64,000 nucleotides of DNA from UBA1429 sp964482225 (GCA_964482225.1 CAYZWT010000011.1:62001-126000), one strand, 5' to 3'; positions 8,707-18,409 are shown, counted from the stretch's first letter. Notes: generated by a model not told the origin, from the sequence alone. Numbers and translations: made by a program.

Positions 8707-10097
8707 AGTGTCTCGGCCTTGCGCACCGCATCCTCGATGGCGCCCACCATGTAGAATGCCTGCTCCGGCAGGCTATCGTGCTCGCCGGCCAGGATCTCCT
8801 CAAAGCCCCTGAGGGTCTCTTCCAGCGGCACAAAGGTGCCCGGAATGCCGGTGAATTGCTCGGTAGAGTAGAACGGCTGGGTCAAAAAACGCTGCAACCG
8901 CCGCGCTCGGCGCACCACGAGTTGGTCCTCTTCTGAGAGTTCTTCGGTGCCCAGGATCGAAATGATATCTTGTAGGGCCTCGTATTGGGCCAGCACCGAA
9001 CGGACCTCGTTGGCGATGCGCACATGGCGCTCGCCCACATAGCGCGCCTCCAGCATCTTGGAGGAGGATTCGAGCGGATCCACAGCGGGGTAAAAGCCCT
9101 GGCTCGAAAGGCGCCGGGTGAGCACCGTGATGGCGTCCAAATGGCTAAAGGCCGCCACCACGCCCGGGTCGGTAAGGTCGTCGGCCGGCACATAGATCGC
9201 CTGCACCGAGGTGATGGCGCCTCTGGCGGTGGTGGTGATGCGCTCTTGTAGGCGCCCCATCTCGGTGGCTAGGGTCGGCTGGTAGCCCACAGCGCTGGGC
9301 AGGCGTCCCAACAGCGCCGAGACCTCGGCGCCCGCCTGGACATAACGGTACACATTGTCAATAAAGAGCAGGACGTTCTTTTGCGCTTCATCGCGGAAAT
9401 ACTGGGCCATCGTCAAGGCCGTAAGGGGCGTGCGGAGGCGCGCGCCGGGCGGCTCGTTCATCTGCCCAAAGACCAGAACCGTATTCCCCAGAACGCCGCT
9501 TTCGGCCATGCTCTGCCAGAGGTCGTTGCCCTCACGGGTGCGCTCGCCTACGCCGGCAAACAGCGCCACGCTGCTCTGGTCTTCGGTGCTGTGGCGGATC
9601 AGCTCGATCACCAGGGTGGTCTTGCCGACGCCCGCGCCTCCAAAGAGCCCGATCTTGCTGCCTTGGCCATAAGGAGTCAACAAGTCCACGACCTTGAGGC
9701 CGGTTTCGAGGATCGCCGTAGAGAGCTGCTGGCGGTGTAGGGGAGGGCTGTCCATGTGGATCGGACGCCGCCTGACATCGGCAGGGAGAGGCGGCTCCAG
9801 ATCAATCGGTTCGCCCAGCACGTTGAACATACGCCCCAACGTCGCATCGCCCACGGGCACCTGGATCGGAGCGCCTGTATCGAGCACGGGCAGGCCGCGT
9901 CGCAGGCCAGAGGTAGACGACATGGCGATGCAACGCACCGTGCGGGCGTCCTCGTGTTCTTGTACTTCGAGCACCAGATCGGGGTGGTTGGGGCGCTGCA
10001 CCAGGAGGGCGCTGTTGATGCTGGGCAGGTCCCCCACGGCAAACTGCGCATCCACCACCACACCCATTACCCGGGCGACCCTTCCCATCCGTGCCAA
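8703..10097 (-). CDS. atpD: N-ATPase beta subunit
   Basis: Catalytic subunit of F1. It has Walker A GGAGVGKTTLV, the catalytic glutamate region GVGERTREGNDLW, LLFIDNVYRYVQAG (Walker B plus the usual F-R-x-x-Q-A-G region) and EELSEED near the C-terminus, equivalent to DELSEED. The frame runs to 10187, but a good site AAGGAG sits 6 bases before a TTG at 10097, giving about 464 residues; the next ATG is at 10088 (MGRVARVMGVVVDAQF). It is the first gene of the N-ATPase operon, as expected for this type. Confidence 0.95.
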   Translation of the reverse strand: MARMGRVARVMGVVVDAQFAVGDLPSINSALLVQRPNHPDLVLEVQEHEDARTVRCIAMSSTSGLRRGLPVLDTGAPIQVPVGDATLGRMFNVLGEPIDLEPPLPADVRRRPIHMDSPPLHRQQLSTAILETGLKVVDLLTPYGQGSKIGLFGGAGVGKTTLVIELIRHSTEDQSSVALFAGVGERTREGNDLWQSMAESGVLGNTVLVFGQMNEPPGARLRTPLTALTMAQYFRDEAQKNVLLFIDNVYRYVQAGAEVSALLGRLPSAVGYQPTLATEMGRLQERITTTARGAITSVQAIYVPADDLTDPGVVAAFSHLDAITVLTRRLSSQGFYPAVDPLESSSKMLEARYVGERHVRIANEVRSVLAQYEALQDIISILGTEELSEEDQLVVRRARRLQRFLTQPFYSTEQFTGIPGTFVPLEETLRGFEEILAGEHDSLPEQAFYMVGAIEDAVRKAETL

Positions 10098-10433
10098 GCG
10101 TAGCTCCTTATCCACAACAGCTTTGGCCCCGTGCGCCGGGCACAGGCCATTAGCATGATACCGTATTCGGCGCGGCTTGGCAAACACCCTCGAGGGGAGG
10201 CTGCTCGATACTCTTGTCTACGCCGCCGTGCACCTGGAAAATATGTTACTGTAGCATATAGAACAGCGAGAGACAGACATCCGAGCGCGCCATAAGCAGC
10301 CCTCTGAGCAGTTGCACCAAACGGGGGTGCGTGGATTGGGATATACTGCCTAGTTTACATAATGCACAGGCGCCGTCTGTTGTGACAAGCGCGCGCAGTG
10401 GCAGGATGCCAGCCCACACTCCCAGCCAAAAGG
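10098..10433. other. Intergenic region upstream of the N-ATPase operon
   Basis: 336 bases between atpD and the end of the O-antigen-ligase-like gene, both on the minus strand. It is locally AT-richer (around 10240-10262 and 10335-10365) than its surroundings and must hold the N-ATPase promoter. I see no convincing -35/-10 pair on the minus strand and no gene. Confidence 0.5.
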
Positions 10434-11954
10434 CTAGGGTTCGTTGGAGGGGGCAATCACCTGGAGCAAGGGGGTCTCTGTCGCGCGATCTACCGAGCCA
10501 GGGGCGGATAGATCGAGATGCAGACTGGCAACGCCTAGCCCCAGAGTGAGCCAGAGCAGGGTTGAGGCGTGGGGGAACACCAGGTTGAACAGATAATGGT
10601 CAAGCATACCGCCGACCATGGCGCCAACGACGGCAAGGAAAAAGCCCAGCGAGGTGGCAGATACCTGGGCACGCGTCGCGCGAGCGCGGAGCGCCCCGAT
10701 CACCTTGCCCAGGTATGTGAACAGGGTGGCTAGAAAGGCCGTCAGCCCCACCACACCCATATTCTCGGCGATGAGCAGATACACATTCGAGACGCCCAGA
10801 TACGTGTCAACGTCTGGCGTGCCGGCAAAGCCGACCCCGAACCAGGGATAGCGCCCGATGAGGATCAGAGCGTCCTTGTACTCGCCAAAGCGCATCTGGG
10901 TGGCCAGATCCTGGCCACGGATGCCGCTGATGTAGTGATCCACGTAGGCCTGCGTTGGGGGCAACACCAGGATCAGGGCCAGGCAGAGCAGCGCGACCCA
11001 GAGCAAACGGCGATAGCGCAAGAGGGCCAATAGCCCGATTGCCGCGGCCAGGCCGGCAAAAGAGCCTCGCGAGTAGGTCAAGAAAAGGCAGGTTACCATG
11101 CTCAAGGCCATGCCCCCGAGCCACCTTTTGGGCAGCACGGGCGCTTGCGCAAAGATCTGGCTGACGGTGATCGCTGCGCCAAAGATGAGCGCGCCGCCGA
11201 GCACGTTGGGATCAATCGAGGTGGAGACGGCCCGCAGAGCGCGAGACGGATCGTCTTCAATGTAGCGCAGCACGTCCGAGCCGGAGGGATACCCGACCAC
11301 GCGCAGCGCCGAGAGCGCCCGCACGCTGATCTCCTCGGGCAGAAAGTAGAGGACGATGCCGATGAGCGCGGCGACACACGCGGCCAGGATAATCACCGTG
11401 GTCACCAGGCGCAGTTGTGGGGCGGTGCGCACCGCATTGATGACCAGCACAAAGGTCAGGATGCTGAGCAGAATCTCGAAAAAGTGCCGGATGACGTTCG
11501 CCGTCAGAGGGGCATGGCTCAGGCCCGCGATGAACGAGAAGACGGCCAGCAGCACAAACACCAACACCCCCAGGGTGGGCGACAAGGCGCGAAACTCGCG
11601 CTCTTTGCGGGCGGCCACGCGAGACGCCCAGACAAAGAACACGGCCAGCAGGACCAGATCAAGAAAGGTCGGGGTGAAACCGACCTGGAAGGGCAAAGCG
11701 GCAAAGGGGAGGATAAAGATCAGGCCGATCAGAACCATGAGCCCGGCAATCAGGCTGCGCAGCATCAGGTAGCCGATCAAGGCAGCAAGGATAAAGGCGC
11801 TGCCATACACGCCGCCCAACAGCCCCAGAATAGCGCCTACGGGTGCGCCGATGAGGGCGCACAAGGCCGCAATGCTCAACACGCGCGCCCACGGCCGTGG
11901 GTCCGAAAGGGCATCGCGAAAGGAAAAGTGTCTCCAAGCGCGCAAGGTCTGCAC
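10434..11954 (-). CDS. O-antigen ligase / polymerase-like membrane protein (Wzy_C family)
   Basis: About 506 residues with some 11-13 hydrophobic segments and one larger extracytoplasmic loop near residues 330-400 (YVDHYISGIRGQDLATQMR, then GRYPWFGVGFAGTPD). The Y-x-x-x-G-x-G motif in this loop and the preceding TYSRGSFAG helix are typical of the O-antigen ligase/polymerase superfamily, which joins lipid-linked glycan chains at the outer face of the membrane. I favour the GTG at 11954 behind AGGATAGGGG; an ATG at 12050 would add 32 Arg-rich residues. The substrate is unknown. The neighbours are LysM and TPR envelope-type proteins, and glycosyltransferases lie 10 kb away. Confidence 0.8.
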   Translation of the reverse strand: MQTLRAWRHFSFRDALSDPRPWARVLSIAALCALIGAPVGAILGLLGGVYGSAFILAALIGYLMLRSLIAGLMVLIGLIFILPFAALPFQVGFTPTFLDLVLLAVFFVWASRVAARKEREFRALSPTLGVLVFVLLAVFSFIAGLSHAPLTANVIRHFFEILLSILTFVLVINAVRTAPQLRLVTTVIILAACVAALIGIVLYFLPEEISVRALSALRVVGYPSGSDVLRYIEDDPSRALRAVSTSIDPNVLGGALIFGAAITVSQIFAQAPVLPKRWLGGMALSMVTCLFLTYSRGSFAGLAAAIGLLALLRYRRLLWVALLCLALILVLPPTQAYVDHYISGIRGQDLATQMRFGEYKDALILIGRYPWFGVGFAGTPDVDTYLGVSNVYLLIAENMGVVGLTAFLATLFTYLGKVIGALRARATRAQVSATSLGFFLAVVGAMVGGMLDHYLFNLVFPHASTLLWLTLGLGVASLHLDLSAPGSVDRATETPLLQVIAPSNEP

Positions 11955-12062
11955 GGCAGCCCCTATCCTGTTGATTCCAGACGTTCGGCTTCTCTCGGGG
12001 CGATGGTAGCACAGGCGGGGGCGCAGCGCAAAGCACGCCCCGAAGCGCACAGGCCGGCGGCG

Positions 12063-12779
12063 CTAACGAGAGACCACCGGCAGGCTTTCCACCGGCGCGA
12101 GGCCGCCCGTCTCGCGCTCGCGGCGCAGCACCGTCAGCAGCAACGCCTGGGCCGGGGCCATATCTCCGGGCAGTCTCAGGGTCGTGGCAAAGGCGCCGAG
12201 CTGGCCGATTTCGGCATGGATGGCGGCGCGGCCCTCGGCCACCACCGTACCATCGGCGGCCTGGATACGCAGCACCAGTTCGTTGTCATAGCTCTGCCCC
12301 CAACCGCTGACCCGTACTGCCCCCTGCACGCGTTGGCCCGCCACGGGCCAGACGAGGGCCGTTTCGAGCGCCAGGGCCTCGCCCGTTACATCGGGGATGA
12401 CAAGTGCCTTGCCAGCGGTCAGGCGTTGGGGGTCTGCCAGGCCATTGCGCCAGGCGATCTGTGTCGTCGCGACTCCGTAGCGGGCGGCGATGATCGGCAG
12501 CGTTTCGCCGGGCGCGACGGTATGCCGCTCGGCAACCGGGGCCAGGGGCAGCAGCAGCGTGTCGCCGGCATAGAGGGTGTCGGAGAGACTGAGGCCGTGG
12601 GCGCGCAGCAGGGCATCCAGGGGAATGCCGTAGCGGGCGGCAATGCCCGGCAGCGTGTCGCCCGGCAAGATCGTGTAGGCCAAGGGGCGCTTCGCCCAAG
12701 CGGCCGGCCCCAAGGACAGGGCCAAGAGCCCCAGACAGGCGCCCAGGAGCACGATGCGAGCCAACCTACCTACCTTCAC
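12063..12779 (-). CDS. Secreted LysM protein with C-terminal Gmad2-like Ig domain
   Basis: 238 residues. An N-terminal signal segment (IVLLGACLGLLALSLGPAAWA) is followed by two LysM modules: YTILPGDTLPGIAARYGI... ending LLLP, and HTVAPGETLPIIAARYGV... ending LVIP. The C-terminal 85 residues (ALVWPVAGQRVQGAVRVSGW ... VVAEGRAAIHAEIGQLGAF) resemble the Gmad2 immunoglobulin-like domain of germination/envelope proteins. LysM binds peptidoglycan or other GlcNAc polymers, so it probably decorates the cell wall or envelope. Start: GTG at 12779 behind GGGAGCAGGGCT; a longer frame to 12920 would overlap the TPR gene. Confidence 0.85.
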   Translation of the reverse strand: MKVGRLARIVLLGACLGLLALSLGPAAWAKRPLAYTILPGDTLPGIAARYGIPLDALLRAHGLSLSDTLYAGDTLLLPLAPVAERHTVAPGETLPIIAARYGVATTQIAWRNGLADPQRLTAGKALVIPDVTGEALALETALVWPVAGQRVQGAVRVSGWGQSYDNELVLRIQAADGTVVAEGRAAIHAEIGQLGAFATTLRLPGDMAPAQALLLTVLRRERETGGLAPVESLPVVSR

Positions 12780-12820
12780 AGCCCTGCTCCCTTTCTCATG
12801 CGCCGGTGCGGCCCTGGCAC

Positions 12821-13897
12821 CTAGCGCCTGCGCCCCACCACGCGCTGCAAGACCAGCAACATCACGATCATCACCGCCAGGGTGACCGCTTGCGTGGAGG
12901 GGTTGCCCAGCAGCACCCACAGCAGCGCGGCCAGCAGGGCGGCGCCGATCAAGCCATAGCGCACCGCATCATGGAGCCAGAGGCGCTGCCAGCTCGCCAT
13001 CCAAAGGCTTGCGCCGCTCAAACCCTGATCCAGCGCCAGGGCGTACTGCTCGCGGGCCTCTTGGCGCCGCCTCGAACGGGCCAGGGCCAAGGCATAGGCA
13101 TAGCGGGTAAAGGCGGTGTCGGCGTCCTTGTGCGCCACAACCTGCTCCAGCACCTCGGCAGCCCGCGCGGGTTGGCCGCTCATCAGCAGGATGCGCCCCA
13201 GGGCGCTGGCCGCCCGATGAAAGTGGGGGTTGGCCTTGCAAGCGCGCTCGAGGTACTCGATGGCTCTCGGATGGTTTCTGGCGTGCGCCTCCATAATGCC
13301 CAGGTTCGAGTAGGCCAGGCAGGCGGCGTAGGGGTTGGCCTCCTCGAGAGCGATCACCTGCTGGGCGGCCTCATAGGCCGCCGTCTGGTCCTCTGCCGTG
13401 AGGTGCCGATACGTTTCCACGTGCCATGCCAGGGCTGCCAACTGATCGCGCTCGCCCGGATCCGCGATGGCCTCGATCTGTTCGCGCGCCTTGGCCAGCG
13501 CAGCATCGGCCCGCTCTAGCTCGTTGCGGTCGCAGTACACCTGGGCCAGGGTGAGCAGCGGCTCGGGCTCATCCGGGGCGCGCTCCAGGGCTGCGTTCAG
13601 GGCGCTTTCGGCTTGATCCAAGTCATCGCCCAAAAAGTGCACGACGCCCCTAACAACATACGCCTCTGGGCGGCCCTCGTCCAGGGCAATGCAGCGCCCG
13701 GCCGCCTCTAGCGCCCCGTCGCGCTCGCGCATGCGCATCAGGGTACGCGCCGTCCCTAGATGCGCTTCATAGCCCTCAGGCGCGAGCGCCGCCGCCGCCC
13801 GGTACGCCTCCAAAGCCTCGTCCAGGTGTAGCGCGTGATAGGCCGCAGCGCCCTGTTCCAGCAGCTCTCGATGCCGTTCCATATCTGGTGAATCCAT
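12821..13897 (-). CDS. TPR-repeat protein with two C-terminal membrane segments
   Basis: 358 residues. Start at the ATG at 13897 behind a strong AGAGGAGG site. Successive TPR helices are seen from about residue 8 to 300 (HALHLDEALEAYRAAAALAP; DLDQAESALNAALERAPDEP; HPRAIEYLERACKANPHF and others). The C-terminus holds two TM helices (YGLIGAALLAALLWVLL; TLAVMIVMLLVLQRVV) and a basic tail GRRR, so the TPR domain is probably cytosolic and tail-anchored. TPRs mediate protein-protein contacts; the partner is unknown, but the LysM protein is the next gene 42 bases downstream. Confidence 0.82.
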   Translation of the reverse strand: MDSPDMERHRELLEQGAAAYHALHLDEALEAYRAAAALAPEGYEAHLGTARTLMRMRERDGALEAAGRCIALDEGRPEAYVVRGVVHFLGDDLDQAESALNAALERAPDEPEPLLTLAQVYCDRNELERADAALAKAREQIEAIADPGERDQLAALAWHVETYRHLTAEDQTAAYEAAQQVIALEEANPYAACLAYSNLGIMEAHARNHPRAIEYLERACKANPHFHRAASALGRILLMSGQPARAAEVLEQVVAHKDADTAFTRYAYALALARSRRRQEAREQYALALDQGLSGASLWMASWQRLWLHDAVRYGLIGAALLAALLWVLLGNPSTQAVTLAVMIVMLLVLQRVVGRRR

Positions 13898-14066
13898 CCA
13901 GCCTCCTCTGTTGGCGAGAGTATAGCGTCTTTGGCGCGAGCGGACAAGGCAAAGGCGGGCGCGATGAGGCGCTTGCGCAGGCTTGGGGTGGGCCACTTGC
14001 CGCAGCTCTCACCTGGTGTATAGTGATGGCAATGCGGCCAACACTCTCGATGACAAGGAAGTTGCC

Positions 14067-14987
14067 ATGACGCGATTCACACTGGGGGCCAATCTGTGCT
14101 TTGCCATCAACCGTTTTCCCGAGCCCGAGGTCTGGGCCCAGCTCGTGGGCGAGCAGATGGGCCTGCGCTCGGTACAATTGGTCTCCGATCTCTTGCACCC
14201 CTTTTGGCCGGAGGATATCCTCCAACGCCAGACCGAGGCGATCCAGGAGGCCACGGTGCGCTATGGCATCGAGATCCATAGCCTGATGACCGGCACCTTT
14301 TCGCGGACGAACCACCTCATGTTCCCGCAGGACGATCTGCGGGCGCTCTGGTTCCGCTTTTTCCAGCGCTTTATTGATCTGGGCGTCGCCCTGGGGGCGC
14401 GTACGGTGGGCAGCCATTTTGGCATCCTCTCGATGCACGATGTGAGCCACCTGGAGCGATACAAGGCGCGGGTGGACGAAGCGATTCGTCTCTGGCAGGA
14501 GTTGAGCTTGTATGCCCAGGAGCGTGGGCTGGCGTACCTGTTCTTCGAGCCCATGTCGGTGCCCCGCGAGATGGGCTATACCATCGCCCATGCCCGTGAT
14601 CTGCACCAACGGGTGAATGGGCGGGCCGGCGTCCCCATCCACTTGTGCCTGGATGTGGGCCACGCGCCGCACCCTCTGGAACGCGACCCCTACCCCTGGC
14701 TGGAGGCCCTGGGCGCCCATGCGCCCCTGGTGCACCTGCAACAGACCGAGGCAGGTCACTCGCGCCACTGGCCCTTTACCCCCGAGTACAACGCCCAGGG
14801 CGTTGTGGACCCCCGGCGCGTGTTGGAGACCATCAGCGCCACGGGCATCGAGGATGTGTGGCTGGGGTTCGAGATCCTGCATCGCGAGCGCTATGAGCAG
14901 GAGGCCCAGGTGATCCCCGACAATGTGCAGTCGGCAGCCTACTGGCGGCAGTTCCTGCCCACCGATGGGGAGTGGCGCGGCAACTGA
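14067..14987 (+). CDS. Sugar phosphate isomerase/epimerase-family TIM barrel
   Basis: 306 residues beginning MTRFTLGANLCFAINRF at the ATG at 14067, preceded by AAGGAA. The sequence fits the xylose-isomerase-like TIM barrel (AP endonuclease 2 superfamily): metal-ligand candidates are E in YLFFEPMSV, D and H in LCLDVGHAPH, and E in GFEILH. The substrate cannot be named; relatives act on ketose or tetrulose phosphates. It is convergent with the aldehyde ferredoxin oxidoreductase gene across a strong hairpin, and probably has its own promoter in the 170 bases upstream. Confidence 0.8.
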   Translation: MTRFTLGANLCFAINRFPEPEVWAQLVGEQMGLRSVQLVSDLLHPFWPEDILQRQTEAIQEATVRYGIEIHSLMTGTFSRTNHLMFPQDDLRALWFRFFQRFIDLGVALGARTVGSHFGILSMHDVSHLERYKARVDEAIRLWQELSLYAQERGLAYLFFEPMSVPREMGYTIAHARDLHQRVNGRAGVPIHLCLDVGHAPHPLERDPYPWLEALGAHAPLVHLQQTEAGHSRHWPFTPEYNAQGVVDPRRVLETISATGIEDVWLGFEILHRERYEQEAQVIPDNVQSAAYWRQFLPTDGEWRGN

Positions 14988-15016
14988 GCGCCCGGCGATT
15001 CATCTGCGCAAAAGAA

Positions 15017-15041
15017 AGGGCCCTGCGGATCGCAGGGCCCT
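15017..15041. terminator. Bidirectional terminator hairpin
   Basis: A perfect 11-bp stem, AGGGCCCTGCG (15017-15027) and CGCAGGGCCCT (15031-15041), with a GAT loop. It lies between the converging 3' ends of the TIM-barrel gene and the oxidoreductase gene. A short A-rich run precedes it (serving the minus strand); there is no long T-tract. Confidence 0.75.
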
Positions 15042-15057
15042 CTGTCTGCACTCGACA

Positions 15058-16962
15058 CTAGGGGGTGTAGGGCAGGTGGCCGATGGCCCAGCCGATGCCC
15101 AACTCTTCCAGGGTGCCCTCGGTGGGCGCGCCTGTCTCCGGATCCCAACCCATCATGCCGTAGAACAGGTGCACGGCCTCTTGCAGCTCTTCGCGGTCAA
15201 TGCCGCCATCGGCCAGAGCGCCGTTGGCGGTGGGGCCATAGGAGCGCTCGGGCAGGCAGTCGTCCTCGGCGGTCAGGCCCTCGCGCAGGTTGAACACCCG
15301 CGCCAGGTTGAGCGCCCTTTCGCCCACCTTGAACAGCTCGACGGCGGAAACGTCCCAACCCACGGCGGCGTTCACCAGTTCGACGCGCTCGGCGATGGTC
15401 CACGGCACAAAGTTGCACAGCAGCAGGCAGTTCTGCAGCGCGCGGTCGGTGGTGTGGTAGCGGTGCAGGCGCACCTTGTCCGCCGCCAGGCTCTCTAGCG
15501 CCACCGGCTCCAGCAGGCCCATGGCCCGCAGGGTGCCGTTGGCGAGAAAGCCGTGCTCGTCCGGATTCTGCAGGCCCGCGTCGTGCAGCGAGTGCATATG
15601 GTCGGCGCCGGTGGGCGAGACGGCATAGCCCAGGCCCAGGGCGCGCTTGAAGCGCGGCTCGTGCATGGGGAAGGCCTGGTTCTTGACGTGCATGGCATAG
15701 CGCCAGGCGTCGCCGCCCAGCCGTTCCGCCATGTCGCGGGTGCCCTCGGCCAACAGGTCGCCGATCCCCTCGCGCCGGGCGATCTTGGCCAGCAGGTCGA
15801 GCATGACGTCAGCGTCGCCAAAGCGCAACTCGACTCCGCCCGTATCCTCGGTGGTGATCAGCCCGTGCTCAAATGCCTCCATCGCCAGGGCGATGTTGAC
15901 GCCCGCGCCGATAGAGTCAATGCCCAAGGCGTTGCAGAGCTGGCTGCCCAGCGAGACGGCCTCGATATCGCCTACGCCGCAGCATGGCCCGATGGCGCCC
16001 ACCGTCTCATACTCGGGGCCGCCATAGTCCGGATCGTTGGCGTACTTGCCCTCCACCTTGACGACCTTTTTGCAGCGCACGGCGCAAGCGTAGCAGCCCT
16101 CCATGCCTGTGCCGATCTTGCCCAAAAAGTCGGCGGAGCTCAGCTCCAGGGCCTGGTCCAGGTCCATGTCGCCATCGCGGAAATTGCGGGTGGGCAGGTT
16201 GCCCGTGTGCACCATGCCCACCAGGTCGGCGCCCGTGCCGAACTGGTGCATGTGCCCGGCCTTGGTACCCGCGCGCACGCCATCGGACATGTAGCGGCCC
16301 AGGGCGCGCATCTTTTCCGGGTCGGCGCCATCCACCGTCTGGGTGCCGCGCACGGCGATGGCCTTGAGGTTCTTGGAGCCCATGACGGCGCCCAACCCGG
16401 CGCGTCCCACGGCGTCCTTGAGGCCATCCATGATGCAGGCATACTTGACCAGGTTCTCGCCGCCCGGGCCGATCATGGCGCAGCGCGCCCTGGCCTCGCC
16501 CACCTCGGCCTGGATCGCTTCCTGGGTCTCTTTGGTGGTCAGGCCCCACAGCGCTGTAGCATCGCGCAGCTCTGCCTGGCCATCCTTGATCCAGAGATAG
16601 ACCGGCGTCTGCGAACGTCCCTCGATAATGACGGCGTCCCAGCCGGCGCGCTTGAGCTCGGCACCCGTATAGCCGCCCACTTCTCCCACGCCGAACCCGC
16701 CGGTCAGCGGCGACTTGGCGCCAAAGGCGCTGCGCGACGCGCCGGAGAGGGCCAGCCCGGCCAGCAAGCCGGCGCTAAAGACCAGGCGGTTCTCCGGCCC
16801 CAGGGGGTCGGCGCCGCGCGGTGTCTCGCGCAGCAGCACCTCGGCGATCATGTTCCAACCGCCCAGGTAGCGCCGGTAGTACGCCTCGCCGGGCTCCTCC
16901 GTCTGTAGCGTACCCAGGGTCAGGTTCACGCGCAGGATCCTATTGTGTACCGATCGGGTCAT
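15058..16962 (-). CDS. Aldehyde:ferredoxin oxidoreductase family tungsten/molybdenum enzyme
   Basis: Oxidises aldehydes to acids with ferredoxin as acceptor, using a bis-pterin W or Mo centre and one [4Fe-4S] cluster. The 634-residue product starts MTRSVHNRILRVNL at 16962, five bases after GGGAGG; a second ATG lies 3 bases upstream and the frame remains open to 17214. N-terminal pterin-binding blocks are present (GRGMN-like NRLVFSAGLLAG, TGGFGVGEVGGYTGAELKRAGWD split by family gaps), with cluster cysteines CYACAVRCKK and later CLLLCNF. Length is normal (about 605-630). No ferredoxin or pterin gene is adjacent. The exact substrate is unknown. Confidence 0.92.
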   Translation of the reverse strand: MTRSVHNRILRVNLTLGTLQTEEPGEAYYRRYLGGWNMIAEVLLRETPRGADPLGPENRLVFSAGLLAGLALSGASRSAFGAKSPLTGGFGVGEVGGYTGAELKRAGWDAVIIEGRSQTPVYLWIKDGQAELRDATALWGLTTKETQEAIQAEVGEARARCAMIGPGGENLVKYACIMDGLKDAVGRAGLGAVMGSKNLKAIAVRGTQTVDGADPEKMRALGRYMSDGVRAGTKAGHMHQFGTGADLVGMVHTGNLPTRNFRDGDMDLDQALELSSADFLGKIGTGMEGCYACAVRCKKVVKVEGKYANDPDYGGPEYETVGAIGPCCGVGDIEAVSLGSQLCNALGIDSIGAGVNIALAMEAFEHGLITTEDTGGVELRFGDADVMLDLLAKIARREGIGDLLAEGTRDMAERLGGDAWRYAMHVKNQAFPMHEPRFKRALGLGYAVSPTGADHMHSLHDAGLQNPDEHGFLANGTLRAMGLLEPVALESLAADKVRLHRYHTTDRALQNCLLLCNFVPWTIAERVELVNAAVGWDVSAVELFKVGERALNLARVFNLREGLTAEDDCLPERSYGPTANGALADGGIDREELQEAVHLFYGMMGWDPETGAPTEGTLEELGIGWAIGHLPYTP

Positions 16963-17194
16963 CATTGCCTCCCTGAATGAGATCGCGGTTCCAATACGGC
17001 CTATTGTACAGGCAACCAGCGCGCAGGCACAAGCGCGACGTATTTGGTCGTGTGGCCCGCGAGCGCGTAGCCGCTGCATGGCCCTGGCCGCACGATGACA
17101 GACGATCCAGAAAAAGCGCCCTTGCAGGCGCTGGAAAATGAGAAACGTACATAACCGTAATAGCGTTCTGATCAATGCCCTCGTCTTGGGAGGG

Positions 17195-17222
17195 TTGACA
17201 GAGAGCAGAGGCATGTTATACT
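17195..17222 (+). promoter_or_regulatory. Strong sigma-70-type promoter of the lipoprotein gene
   Basis: TTGACA (17195-17200), 16-base spacer, TATACT (17217-17222), about 54 bases before the start codon at 17276. It is one of the best -35/-10 pairs in the window. The rest of the 313-base divergent gap (16963-17275) shows no gene; a minus-strand promoter for the oxidoreductase must be there but is not clear. Confidence 0.75.
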
Positions 17223-17275
17223 GGATTACGCTGGGCTGGCCTGGACAGAGTGCACCGTGAGAAGGAGAATCCTAG

Positions 17276-18388
17276 ATGCGTACCAAAACCTGGATAGCGA
17301 TTGCGTTGGCGTTGGCCTTGATGTTTGCGGTGAGCGGATGTGACCTTTTGCAGGGCGCTCAGGAAGTGGTTGAGACGGTCAAGGAGGTTGCCTCCGAGCA
17401 GGCCGCTCCGGTGGGCGAGGCCACGCCTAGCTCTGCAACTGGCAAGCAGGCGGCGACCCCCGATGACGACGATGTGGCCGAGCAGGAGGCCGAAGCCGAG
17501 GAGGAGATAGATCTCGCAGATGTCGAGGCCCTCGACAGTTACCGGCAGCTCGTCTCGTGGGAGACGACAGAGGGCGACGAGACCAATTCCTGGTCCATGT
17601 TGACCGAGTTTGTGCGGGATCCGGCGGCGCAGCGCACCGTCATGGTCGTGGTTGACGACGCAGGAACCGAGTTCGGCTGGGAGATGATCCAGATCGGCAC
17701 CACCACCTATATGAAATACTCGACAGAGGGCGAGGAGGACGCATGGATGAGCATGACCTCCGATGATGCCGAGCCTCCCTCGCAGGACCTGGACATGTAC
17801 AACTTGCAGGGCTCCGAGTACTATCTCAATTCGGGCCACTGCGCGAACAAGGGCCGCGACGATGTCGAGGGGCAGCGCGCCACCCATTATGTGTGCACCA
17901 AGGATGTGTACGGCGACGAGTTCTCCTTCTGGATCGCAGGGGGTCGCCTCACTGCGGGGGGGATGGAGTTCTGGATCTCGGCAGAATACGACGTCGAGGT
18001 GCGCAACATCAGTTGGTGGGACGTGGTTGACCAAGACAACGTCGAATATACCTGGCGCGTGGAGCAAAAGGTCTGGGACATCAACCAGCCCATCAGCATC
18101 GAGGCGCCCGAAGGCGTGGCCGCTGCGGGCTTGCCCGAGGATGTGCCCCTCTATCCCGACGCCACGATCACTACGGCCATGACCGGCATGGTCGCCTTTG
18201 AGGTCGTTGCGGAACTAGATGACGTAGTAGCGTTCTTTAAAGAAGAGATGCCCAACAACGGCTGGGCCTTGGAGAGCGAGTACGCCGGCATGCTCAGCTA
18301 TACCAAGGAGGCGCGCCAGATAACGATCATGGTGGGCCAGGACGAGGGCAGTGCCAAGGTTTCGGGCGCGTACATGCTTACAGAGTAA
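17276..18388 (+). CDS. Acidic secreted lipoprotein of unknown function
   Basis: 370 residues, ATG behind AAGGAG. A lipoprotein signal peptide with lipobox VSGC puts the lipidated Cys at residue 22. A low-complexity acidic linker (DDDDVAEQEAEAEEEIDLAD, about 62-82) precedes a globular domain of about 190 residues with many beta-strands (SWSMLTEFVRDPAAQRTVMV; GTTTYMKYST), which recalls the half-barrel fold of LppX/LolA-type lipoproteins, and a final small domain (PLYPDATITTAMTGMVAFEV ... MLSYTKEARQITIMVGQ). Two cysteines (SGHCANKG, YVCTKD) may form a disulfide. No function can be assigned. It has its own promoter and a terminator-like hairpin after it, so it is monocistronic. Confidence 0.8.
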   Translation: MRTKTWIAIALALALMFAVSGCDLLQGAQEVVETVKEVASEQAAPVGEATPSSATGKQAATPDDDDVAEQEAEAEEEIDLADVEALDSYRQLVSWETTEGDETNSWSMLTEFVRDPAAQRTVMVVVDDAGTEFGWEMIQIGTTTYMKYSTEGEEDAWMSMTSDDAEPPSQDLDMYNLQGSEYYLNSGHCANKGRDDVEGQRATHYVCTKDVYGDEFSFWIAGGRLTAGGMEFWISAEYDVEVRNISWWDVVDQDNVEYTWRVEQKVWDINQPISIEAPEGVAAAGLPEDVPLYPDATITTAMTGMVAFEVVAELDDVVAFFKEEMPNNGWALESEYAGMLSYTKEARQITIMVGQDEGSAKVSGAYMLTE

Positions 18389-18409
18389 GCGGACAGACGA
18401 CTGTTTCGG

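Noticed and set aside
10380..10388. TTGTGACAA as a Rex operator near the N-ATPase operon
   Set aside because: It is not the two-armed TTGTGA-N6-8-TCACAA palindrome and lies in the wrong half of the gap.
11145..12824. Long open frame on the + strand opposite the O-antigen-ligase-like and LysM genes
   Set aside because: Its translation is low-complexity Gln/Gly/Arg/His, as expected for the antisense of GC-rich coding DNA, and it spans two well-supported genes.
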